In this document: one piece after another, positions 14,105 through 20,432 of the stretch
Layout: every line of letters starts with the position of its first letter
Position numbering within the stretch: position 1 is the stretch's first letter
Virus record (IMG/VR): IMGVR_UViG_3300025646_000492
Span: 1-20,432 of that record
Source of the DNA: a virus
DNA: 20,432 bases
Reading direction: 5' to 3' (one strand)
Program-made: the position numbers and the translations under genes
The notes under the pieces: generated by a model
What the model saw: the letters and a program-made list of their open reading frames with translations, nothing else
Database searches by the model: none
Told to the model about the DNA's origin: nothing

Positions 14105-16201
14105 ATGGCTAATTGGAAAAAAGTAATAGTCTCAGGCTCAAACGCCGAACTAAACAATATATTTGCCTCCGGCAACATTACAGGCAGTAATATAAGTTCT
14201 AGTGGGGAATTATATTTTAGTTCTAGTGAAGAAAACTTTAGTAATATTGTAGTAGTAGATATAAACACAGGTAAATTATATAGAACTGCATCAAGTGCTT
14301 TATCAGTAGATTTAGTCTTAGGGGAACCCACAGATACAACTTATAGTGATGGGTTACTCCCCTTTCAAACAGATGGCAGTACCACAATTAATGATGCTAT
14401 TGATGATATTAATGAGGTATTAGCAGGATTAGCCCCTTCTCCTGCCCCTAATATGGCGGGTTTAGGAACAGTTGATAGTGGTACTGAAGTTAATGTATCT
14501 TTTGGTTCTGATAACCCCATTACAAATTATACTAATGTATTATCATCTACACTAACTTCTCCTGATTTTTCTACATTAGCTACTAATGGTAATTTTTTAA
14601 ATAATAAAAATAATGATGATACCACAGATGATAGATTAGGGGCATTTAGTTCTTATACTATTATAAATGGAATATTAAACGATTATGTTACATCTGATGG
14701 TACCCCAAATGTTAACTATGGGAATAATGCATTTAATAATGGCCACACTGGTACGCTTAAATTATATGTTAATAATGATAGTACTCCTGTCCATACATTA
14801 GATTTATCAAGTGATATGGATGCTATAGCATCTGATTTAAATGGTAACTCTTCAGGTTTTACAAACCTCTCAGCAACCCAAAGTGCCCATTTCCCAGCAA
14901 CAGGAAATGAATTATCAGTCTTTACTCACAGATCAGGTTCTTGGCAAGTAGGTACTGCAGACCAACAATTAGGATGGAATTATGCTAAAGTTATTCATAC
15001 TGTAGGGGCTGTAGATTATACAACAAATTACGTTGAGTGGGTAGTTGATACTAATGCAGATGCTTTAAGCGTATCTAATAACACAGTAACTAACTTTAGT
15101 GGTACCTTTACTAATAGATGGATTTCGGGTGTAAAATATTTTAATTCATTTACAGCAGATTACCGCGTTACTGTAAATAATGTATATAAAAACGTTTACA
15201 GTGATAGCGATAGTGCTATTGATATGGGTAATAATAATACAGGTTTAGTTACATTTGATTCATTAACTCAAAAAGGAACTGGACTTACTCAAGCAGATTA
15301 CACAACAGATAATACTGCCCCTACTCAACCATTGGCTCTATTAAACCCGGCAGTTAATAACTGCGAAACCACAGAATTACAAATTACAGGTTCATTAAAA
15401 AGTTTAACCGACAGATCATGTGTAACTACAGGTAATGCATTTACTATAGATCTTGATTCAGTTGTTCACCCACTTAAAACCAACCTAACTAACGAGGGTG
15501 CTGCTTCTTTATCAGGTTTATTATTTGATAATAGAACAGAAACATCAACTCTACAACAAGAAGATTTTGTAAGTGAATCTATAGGTAGAATTCCCGTAGG
15601 AGCATATGCTAACCAATCTGCAGTAAGCACAGCAATTGGAACATTTGATGCTACTTCAACATTAGCAAGTGATGAGTTATTAGTATTCCCTGGCATTAAT
15701 ACTTCCAATGCAGGTAATGGAAGGTTAGTATATCCTACCCAAGGCGTAAACAGTGGTAATTTTAGTGGTGTAAGTAATATCCCTTCAGGCTTTACTGCCA
15801 ACTATTCATCAGCAACTGGTGATAGAAAATTTGTAAGAGCATTCCGTAATAATGTAGGTGCTACCTCTAATGGTTCTATTACTATAGAAGGTAGTGGTAC
15901 GATTGTAGCTTCAGGTGGTTCTTTAAGTTCTACTAACATTAAAGTCAGAATCAAATTCCCTGGAACAACAGCATTCTTAGATTTAGCAACTGTCCCCGCA
16001 GATAGTGATAACTTACAATCGGACGATATGGGATGTTTAACAGGTACTTTAGTTTCTTCTTTAGACGCTACTAATAGTTTCACTACTCAAACAGCTGCCG
16101 GTGGGGGTAGTATAGCTCTTAATGACTATATAATTGTAGAAATTACAGCAGCAAGTACTTGGACAGGATTTATAGACAAAATACAAGTAGCATTCAGCTA
16201 A
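14105..16201 (+). CDS. Large tail-fibre-like protein, NWKKVIVSGS family
   Basis: 698 aa. It starts MANWKKVIVSGSNAELNNI, nearly the same as the start of the gene at 20187, so this is a shared attachment domain. Residues 20-55 carry ASG-type repeats (FASGNITGSNISSSG). A segment IVVVDINTGKLYRTASSAL follows. From about residue 75 the protein is rich in Thr, Asn, Ser and Gly with many short strands and no repeats clear to the eye, as in a long beta fibre or a multi-domain tip. No catalytic motif is seen. It is the largest appendage after the 796-aa protein and ends 22 nt before that gene. Confidence 0.85.
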   Translation: MANWKKVIVSGSNAELNNIFASGNITGSNISSSGELYFSSSEENFSNIVVVDINTGKLYRTASSALSVDLVLGEPTDTTYSDGLLPFQTDGSTTINDAIDDINEVLAGLAPSPAPNMAGLGTVDSGTEVNVSFGSDNPITNYTNVLSSTLTSPDFSTLATNGNFLNNKNNDDTTDDRLGAFSSYTIINGILNDYVTSDGTPNVNYGNNAFNNGHTGTLKLYVNNDSTPVHTLDLSSDMDAIASDLNGNSSGFTNLSATQSAHFPATGNELSVFTHRSGSWQVGTADQQLGWNYAKVIHTVGAVDYTTNYVEWVVDTNADALSVSNNTVTNFSGTFTNRWISGVKYFNSFTADYRVTVNNVYKNVYSDSDSAIDMGNNNTGLVTFDSLTQKGTGLTQADYTTDNTAPTQPLALLNPAVNNCETTELQITGSLKSLTDRSCVTTGNAFTIDLDSVVHPLKTNLTNEGAASLSGLLFDNRTETSTLQQEDFVSESIGRIPVGAYANQSAVSTAIGTFDATSTLASDELLVFPGINTSNAGNGRLVYPTQGVNSGNFSGVSNIPSGFTANYSSATGDRKFVRAFRNNVGATSNGSITIEGSGTIVASGGSLSSTNIKVRIKFPGTTAFLDLATVPADSDNLQSDDMGCLTGTLVSSLDATNSFTTQTAAGGGSIALNDYIIVEITAASTWTGFIDKIQVAFS

Positions 16202-16223
16202 AACTGACATAACCAATAGCAAA

Positions 16224-18614
16224 ATGGCAAAAAATACTAGAATATTAACTAATATAGCATTTAAAAAATTAGCTAATGCTACTATAACTAACCCAGGAAA
16301 CAGTGAATTCCAGGAAACTATCAAAACTAATATCCAAATAGGTGCTAATACTATATTTGCTAACACCCCTCCAGTATCTGGTCTTCCTACAACATTATAT
16401 GATACCTCAAGTGATGGTTATGTCCAGTATGTTGAATTAGATTTAGTAGCTATTGGTTCTAGTAACTATGATGCAGATACATTTTCAGGTGATAACTCAA
16501 ATTATGATGATGTTGATAATGGGCAAGGAGTAATAGACCACGCTTATGCAGCCAAATTACCAGCAAATTATGAAACCCAAGATGGTTCAAACTCAGATTC
16601 TACATCACAAAACCCCAAAGCAGGTACTGGATATTTTGTAAATGGTGGGTTTTTAAGTGGTAGTGGTGGATCTGTTCAAATCGTCCCTCCATCATTCGGT
16701 CTAGGATATATCCCTGTTATAGAAGATAGTAATGGTAGTAACCCATCATTAGGTGGTGACGCCCAAGATTTTTATATTGATTATTATTCAGGCGTTGTCT
16801 TTAGACAAGATGATGACCCCAACAGTTATTACCCTGTAAAATTAAAATGTTACATTTATATTAGTGACTTTGTTACAGATGCTTTACAAAATGTAGGGGA
16901 TACTGTAGATCTTCACATTAGTGCTTCTGAAGGAGGTGGATTTAGTTTTGCTAACACAGCAACAGCATCATTTGAATCTGGCTCAGCAGGCATCACAGTA
17001 ACAGCAACTCCTGCAAGTAATACAATTACAATTGGTGCCTCTACTGATAATGTTACATTCAATCAAATCACAGCTTCTATAATTAACGCTGATAAAATTG
17101 AAGCTTCTGAATATATTGTAAGTAGCTCTATTACTTACATGACTCAATCTTTCTCCTCAGGTTCAACAATCTTTGGAGATACAAATAACGACACACATCA
17201 ATTTACTGGTTCACTTTATGTTTTACATACAGGTAGTAATTATGGAATTACACTTACGGGTAGTGGTTTAACAATTAATAGTGGAGATGGAGCAAGCATT
17301 AGTGCTAGTGGATTTATATCAGCTAGTGATTTATACTTAACAAACACACTTACTGCATTAGATGGTGGTGTTACCGTTACTTCAAACGCTTCCGTAGAAT
17401 TATATGTAGACGGTAATATAACAGCTAGTGGCAATATAAGTGCAAGTTCTTATTATTCAAACGGATATAATGCGCTTTCAGTAGCCACTGTAGGAGGCGC
17501 TACCGCTTTGTATGTTGGTCCTGATCCAAATATTGATTTTAATTTATACGGTGATGTAAGTAATACAAATCTTTCCCATATATTTACAGGCAATATCACA
17601 GCCTCAGGTAATATAAGTGCTTCTGGGTTACTTTTTGCAAGTGCCTCTGATGATGGTGGAAGTGTTGGAAGTATAGCAGTTGCCATGTATGATACTGTTA
17701 GTGGTAGATTCTATTACACAGCAAGTGAAGCATTAGGTGATACTACATTATTAGAAGCAAGTGCCTCAGCTGGTATTCGGTTTGAAGATGACAATGGTGG
17801 ATTTAGTACATCCCTAACACAAACAGCTTCTTTTGCAGCTGCTGGGGGCAGTGGTCTAACAGTAGATGTAGATAGTAATGTTATAACATATACTTTAGTA
17901 GGTGTATTATCTAGCTCACAACAAATCGCAACTGACATCAGTGGAGCTATTGACGCTGCTACAGGTTCAGTTCTTTCAGATTATGGACTACTAAGTAGTT
18001 CTCAACAGATTGCAACAGATATTAGTGGGGCAATCGATGCCGCAACTGGTTCACTACTCACAGATTATGGTTTACTTAGTGGTTCAGCTCAAATTGCAAC
18101 AGACATCAGTGGCGCTATTGGAGCTGCAACAGCCTCTTTAAGTGCATCTATTGTTGGTACAGCAAACGAAGTTGAAGTAGTAGGAACATTAGGTGGTAAT
18201 ATTACAATTGGGTTACCAGATAATGTAATAATTGCAGGTAATTTAACAGTACAAGGTACTACAACTACAATTGATACTACTAATTTACAAGTAGAAGATT
18301 CATTTATACACTTATCATCAGGTTCAGGAACAAATGGTAATGGTGGTATTATAATTGAGAGAGCAACAGATAATACTGGAACTGCCTTATTCTGGGATGA
18401 AACCAACGGTGTTTGGGCAGTTGATTTAGCAGGAGCAAGTGCTCCCGGCAACACCGCTAATGCAGATGCTAATATAGTATTTGTATCTCACTCAAGTGCT
18501 AACCCAACAGGAAATCCACTTATGGGGGCAACCGAAAATTACCGATATGGTCAAATGTACATAGCTACTACAGACAACGATGGTGACGGAAATAACATTT
18601 GGATTTACGCTTAA
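16224..18614 (+). CDS. Large fibre/appendage protein with ASG stripes and 28-residue tandem repeats
   Basis: 796 aa, the longest protein in the window. Residues 1-200 form a distinct head domain (FKKLANATITNPGNSEFQ...; FYIDYYSGVVFRQDDDPNSY). The middle contains YMTQSFSSGSTIFGDTNNDT, a block shared with the fibre gene at 20187, and repeated GNITASGNISASG stripes. Residues 562-642 hold two complete and one partial 28-residue repeats (LSSSQQIATDISGAIDAATG...). The C-terminal part has GLPDNVIIAGNLTVQGTTTT and IHLSSGSG..., a domain I associate with marine phage tail appendages. It ends in a DGDGNNIWIYA tip. It is probably a trimeric fibre or baseplate appendage. Confidence 0.88.
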   Translation: MAKNTRILTNIAFKKLANATITNPGNSEFQETIKTNIQIGANTIFANTPPVSGLPTTLYDTSSDGYVQYVELDLVAIGSSNYDADTFSGDNSNYDDVDNGQGVIDHAYAAKLPANYETQDGSNSDSTSQNPKAGTGYFVNGGFLSGSGGSVQIVPPSFGLGYIPVIEDSNGSNPSLGGDAQDFYIDYYSGVVFRQDDDPNSYYPVKLKCYIYISDFVTDALQNVGDTVDLHISASEGGGFSFANTATASFESGSAGITVTATPASNTITIGASTDNVTFNQITASIINADKIEASEYIVSSSITYMTQSFSSGSTIFGDTNNDTHQFTGSLYVLHTGSNYGITLTGSGLTINSGDGASISASGFISASDLYLTNTLTALDGGVTVTSNASVELYVDGNITASGNISASSYYSNGYNALSVATVGGATALYVGPDPNIDFNLYGDVSNTNLSHIFTGNITASGNISASGLLFASASDDGGSVGSIAVAMYDTVSGRFYYTASEALGDTTLLEASASAGIRFEDDNGGFSTSLTQTASFAAAGGSGLTVDVDSNVITYTLVGVLSSSQQIATDISGAIDAATGSVLSDYGLLSSSQQIATDISGAIDAATGSLLTDYGLLSGSAQIATDISGAIGAATASLSASIVGTANEVEVVGTLGGNITIGLPDNVIIAGNLTVQGTTTTIDTTNLQVEDSFIHLSSGSGTNGNGGIIIERATDNTGTALFWDETNGVWAVDLAGASAPGNTANADANIVFVSHSSANPTGNPLMGATENYRYGQMYIATTDNDGDGNNIWIYA
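17112..17219 (+). repeat. Shared fibre block, copy 1 (YMTQSFS-GSTIFGDT)
   Basis: 36 codons encoding a segment with YMTQSFSSGSTIFGDTNNDT. It matches 27 of 36 residues, ungapped, with the segment at 20292-20399 in the last gene. This is a fibre module used twice. Confidence 0.85.
17907..18149 (+). repeat. 28-residue tandem protein repeat, two full copies and one partial
   Basis: Copy 1 is 17907-17990, copy 2 is 17991-18074, and the partial third runs to about 18149. Copies 1 and 2 share 26 of 28 residues, yet 19 of those 26 codons are written with a different synonym. The repeat is therefore obvious in protein and poor in DNA. Confidence 0.9.
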
Positions 18615-18621
18615 AAATTAA
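18614..18621 (+). promoter_or_regulatory. A-rich start signal AAAATTAA
   Basis: Ends 2 nt before the ATG at 18624 and begins at the last base of the upstream stop codon. No Shine-Dalgarno sequence is present. Confidence 0.35.
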
Positions 18622-18623
18622 CC

Positions 18624-19232
18624 ATGGCTAAATTTACAACACAGTGGCACAGGTTTAAGACTGTAAACACTTCTCCCGTCCAGCCAGAAAGCTACAGTAC
18701 TAACAACATAATTAAAATCGGAGAAGGTCAAGCTATACTATCAAATGTAACCGATACTATAATATTAGAAGATCCTACTTATATAGATAATTCAGAAACA
18801 GAATTATTATTCTCAGATGAAATCCCCAGTAACGCTATTATTACAGGTATTCAATATACTTTTTATTTAGACGCCGATAATTCAAATAATTCTCGTATTG
18901 ATTTTTACCCTAGAGTAGGAACAACAGACGGAACTCAAAAATCAATTTTTGGTACTAATATATATGGGGGGGCTACTAATACTTACCCTACCAATATTAG
19001 TGATAATACAGTTGGTCTTAATTTAGATTTAGATAATGTTGATAATATACAAGCAAAATGGAATTTTGCTCTTGAACTAAGTGTTAATAATTTTTATATT
19101 AATGGTTACGATTTTGAAGATGCTAATGGTCCATCACCCGCAGTTAGGTTAGAATATGAACTTCGCCCTAAAGTAACAATTACAACTAACGGAAAACTAA
19201 GTATAACTCAGGGTAAAATGCATATTGTTTAA
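18624..19232 (+). CDS. Appendage protein, paralogue A (GKLSITxGK C terminus)
   Basis: 202 aa of mostly beta-type sequence. It is related to the next gene along its whole length: FTTQWHRFKT (residues 4-13) against YKTSFHRFNT; EDPTYIDNSET against SDPTVIDDSGT; ITGIQ against IKGIQ; LNLDLDNVDNI against FTLDLNTNNID; and PSPAVRLEYE...ITTNGKLSITQGK against TPAIRIWYE...VTTGKLSITSGK. Both look like compact jelly-roll-like virion proteins. It lies 9 nt after the 796-aa fibre gene, probably in the same transcript. It could be a fibre tip, an adaptor or a decoration protein; no receptor-binding motif is recognisable. Confidence 0.85.
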   Translation: MAKFTTQWHRFKTVNTSPVQPESYSTNNIIKIGEGQAILSNVTDTIILEDPTYIDNSETELLFSDEIPSNAIITGIQYTFYLDADNSNNSRIDFYPRVGTTDGTQKSIFGTNIYGGATNTYPTNISDNTVGLNLDLDNVDNIQAKWNFALELSVNNFYINGYDFEDANGPSPAVRLEYELRPKVTITTNGKLSITQGKMHIV

Positions 19233-19257
19233 TAGAAGTAAAAGCCCAATGGTTCAT

Positions 19258-19266
19258 ATATTTATT
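19258..19266 (+). promoter_or_regulatory. Late-promoter-like motif ATATTTATT
   Basis: Eight of nine bases of ATATTTATA, 20 nt before the ATG at 19287, in the 54-nt gap between the two paralogues. Confidence 0.45.
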
Positions 19267-19276
19267 TTAATCTTTA

Positions 19277-19284
19277 AAAATTAA
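19277..19284 (+). promoter_or_regulatory. A-rich start signal AAAATTAA
   Basis: Ends 2 nt before the ATG at 19287, in a TTTAAAAATTAAC context very like that before 18624. Confidence 0.35.
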
Positions 19285-19286
19285 CT

Positions 19287-19907
19287 ATGGCAGTATTATA
19301 TAAAACATCTTTCCACCGATTTAATACAATTGCTAATAGTTCAGGTGTTACTAATGCATCATCTTTAATAGGCACAGGATTAGGAACAGCTTCTCTTCTT
19401 GATACAGGAGATTATGTCAGGTTATCAGATCCAACTGTTATAGATGATAGTGGAACCACACAAACATTTTCTACGGAAATTGCTAACTCAGGACATACTA
19501 ACTATACTATTAAAGGTATCCAAATCCAAACACAAATATCTAGCTCATTACTTACTTTTAATTTTGATATGCAACACAAAATCCGTCTTAATGGGAGTAG
19601 TGATGTAATAATGTCAACAGAAAACCCATTAAGTTTACAGCCTTATAATCCAAGATTATACCCTGACCCTACCCAACCCCTTAGTACCTTTACTTTAGAT
19701 CTTAATACAAATAACATTGATGACCTTGAACTAACAACATATTATAGTGAACCCTCCGATCAAGGTGATTGGTTTAGTCTTAGTAATACTTTTGCTAGTG
19801 GTACCCCTACCCCTGCTATTAGAATATGGTACGAAGGATATAGTCGAATCACAGTAACAACTGGAAAACTAAGTATAACTAGTGGTAAAGTAAGTATAGG
19901 TTATTAA
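19287..19907 (+). CDS. Appendage protein, paralogue B (GKLSITxGK C terminus)
   Basis: 206 aa, a paralogue of the preceding gene with the same N-terminal HRFNT, the DPTxID motif and the C-terminal TTGKLSITSGKVSIGY. The middle (residues 80-160) has diverged strongly, as expected if that part faces a variable target. Unlike paralogue A it has its own promoter-like motif and a 54-nt upstream gap, so the two copies may be made at different levels. No enzymatic motif is seen. Confidence 0.85.
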   Translation: MAVLYKTSFHRFNTIANSSGVTNASSLIGTGLGTASLLDTGDYVRLSDPTVIDDSGTTQTFSTEIANSGHTNYTIKGIQIQTQISSSLLTFNFDMQHKIRLNGSSDVIMSTENPLSLQPYNPRLYPDPTQPLSTFTLDLNTNNIDDLELTTYYSEPSDQGDWFSLSNTFASGTPTPAIRIWYEGYSRITVTTGKLSITSGKVSIGY

Positions 19908-19916
19908 TAAACTCTT

Positions 19917-19925
19917 ATATGTATA
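19917..19925 (+). promoter_or_regulatory. Late-promoter-like motif ATATGTATA
   Basis: ATATGTATA, identical to the phoH copy and in the same TTATATGTATA context, 24 nt before the ATG at 19950. Confidence 0.45.
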
Positions 19926-19936
19926 TATAACAAATA

Positions 19937-19944
19937 AAAATTAA
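19937..19944 (+). promoter_or_regulatory. A-rich start signal AAAATTAA
   Basis: Ends 5 nt before the ATG at 19950. It supports this short gene being translated. Confidence 0.35.
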
Positions 19945-19949
19945 AAGTT

Positions 19950-20105
19950 ATGCTAAGAGTTACATTAGAACCCCAAGAAATCCAGTTTGCAATCGCTGCA
20001 ATCCACCAAACTCAAATTATGGGTAAAGACGCACACGTTGTATCTAGTTTATTAAAAAAATTTGAGGAAAAACTTGCTGGGCTCCAAGAAGTTAAACAAC
20101 AATAA
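19950..20105 (+). CDS. Small helical protein preceding a fibre gene (paralogue of 13907-14098)
   Basis: 51 aa, ATG at 19950 to TAA at 20103-20105. Two helices are likely: PQEIQFAIAAIHQTQI (residues 8-23) and HVVSSLLKKFEEKLAGLQEV (29-48). It aligns without gaps over 37 residues to the small protein at 13907-14098. A promoter-like motif (24 nt upstream) and an AAAATTAA start signal (5 nt upstream) both support it. The following gene starts xNWKKVIVSGS, as does the gene after its paralogue. Function unknown; its recurrence beside the same fibre family suggests a partner of those fibres. Confidence 0.75.
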   Translation: MLRVTLEPQEIQFAIAAIHQTQIMGKDAHVVSSLLKKFEEKLAGLQEVKQQ

Positions 20106-20113
20106 TATTTATA
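20105..20113 (+). promoter_or_regulatory. Late-promoter-like motif ATATTTATA
   Basis: Exact ATATTTATA beginning at the last base of the previous stop codon. It is 73 nt from the next ATG (20187), and the extra leader contains hairpins. Confidence 0.45.
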
Positions 20114-20128
20114 TCCAGCTATTATTGG

Positions 20129-20165
20129 CCTGTAAAGGAAGTAGGCAGCAACGTTGCTGTACCTA
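20129..20165 (+). promoter_or_regulatory. Structured 5' leader of the last fibre gene
   Basis: CCT-GTAA-AGG (20129-20138) can form a small hairpin with a GNRA-type loop. TAGG (20142-20145) plus CAGCA, loop ACGT, TGCTG, a 2-nt bulge TA and CCTA (20162-20165) form a 9-bp bulged stem; its top is a perfect palindrome, CAGCAACGTTGCTG. This stretch is more GC-rich than its surroundings. I recognise no known riboswitch class. Confidence 0.5.
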
Positions 20166-20186
20166 ACCGTAGTAGTGTTTTAAAGT

Positions 20187-20432
20187 ATGCCTAATTGGAA
20201 AAAAGTCATCGTATCTGGCTCGGATGCCGTTTTAAATAACATCACTGCAACTGGTAATGTTACTATTCAAGGAGACTTAACTGCTGAAAATTATATAATT
20301 TCATCTACTACAATGTACATGACCCAGTCATTTTCTGACGGGTCAACAATTTTTGGAGATACTTTAGGTGATACACACGAATTTACAGGTTCACTTTTTC
20401 TTACTGGTACTTACTACGATGATACTCCTGTA
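20187..20432 (+). CDS. Fibre protein, NWKKVIVSGS family (5' part, runs off the window)
   Basis: 82 codons are visible, open to the window end. The start MPNWKKVIVSGSDAVLNNI is the same attachment domain as in the gene at 14105. It is followed by a GNVTIQGDLTAENY stripe and then YMTQSFSDGSTIFGDTLGDT, the block also found in the middle of the 796-aa fibre protein. It thus joins in one reading frame two modules that lie in different genes earlier in the window. The ATG at 20187 lies 73 nt after a promoter-like motif, behind a structured leader, and has no Shine-Dalgarno sequence. Confidence 0.85.
   Translation, partial: MPNWKKVIVSGSDAVLNNITATGNVTIQGDLTAENYIISSTTMYMTQSFSDGSTIFGDTLGDTHEFTGSLFLTGTYYDDTPV
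20292..20399 (+). repeat. Shared fibre block, copy 2 (YMTQSFS-GSTIFGDT)
   Basis: 36 codons matching 27 of 36 residues of the block at 17112-17219, ungapped. Confidence 0.85.

Noticed and set aside
17907-18149. CRISPR-like or satellite DNA repeat
   Set aside because: The 84-nt periodicity is in frame in a fibre gene, and the DNA copies are poorly conserved while the protein is conserved.
13023-20432. Diversity-generating retroelement in the fibre block
   Set aside because: No reverse transcriptase and no adenine-biased template/variable repeat pair; the shared blocks differ across all base types, in the manner of ordinary protein paralogues.

Overview
The window is a late structural-gene block of a T4-like myovirus (a contractile-tailed caudovirus of the divergent 'far-T4' type best known from marine phages). 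The identification rests on recognisable homologues in T4-like order: large terminase gp17, portal gp20, small prohead-core genes, prohead protease gp21, scaffold gp22, major capsid protein gp23, a PhoH-like ATPase, neck proteins, the gp15 tail terminator, then a run of tail-fibre-like proteins. The DNA is AT-rich. Starts have almost no Shine-Dalgarno sequence; instead many have A-rich AAAATTAA just before the ATG. That is the style of Bacteroidota (Flavobacteria-like) genes, so such a host is my best guess, but it is inferred.

Layout. 5-499: acidic coiled-coil protein carrying the same LRFQKLA tag as the scaffold C terminus. 541-567: terminator. 583-4053: gp17 and gp20, adjacent (T4 has gp18 and gp19 between them; neither is in this window). 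4102-5896: a run of tightly packed genes with a 280-aa unknown, a 66-aa protein that copies the cleavage site and N-terminal arm of the capsid protein, a 46-aa basic protein, and gp21. 5893-6078: a minus-strand two-helix membrane protein sharing a palindromic stop with gp21. 6079-6273: divergent control region with a weak terminator, two promoter-like motifs and a strongly structured leader of three matched hairpins inside a 9-bp closing stem. 6274-9294: gp22 and gp23, closed by a strong terminator at 9318-9345. 9382-10047: PhoH. 10087-13014: neck and tail-completion genes. 13023-20432: fibre/appendage genes, rich in ASG-type repeats and shared blocks, with two related small helical proteins each placed before a fibre gene that starts xNWKKVIVSGS.

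The genes form one assembly pathway. gp20 nucleates the prohead; gp22 and small core proteins form the scaffold; gp21 cleaves after (L/I)xE sites; gp23 makes the shell; gp17 packages DNA; neck proteins and gp15 join head and tail; the last third supplies host-contact appendages.

Regulation. A motif ATAT(T/G)TAT(A/T) lies in most true intergenic gaps, usually 17-27 nt before the ATG. It is probably the phage's late promoter element. The two sites lying much further from their ATG (6141 and 20105) are those followed by structured leaders.
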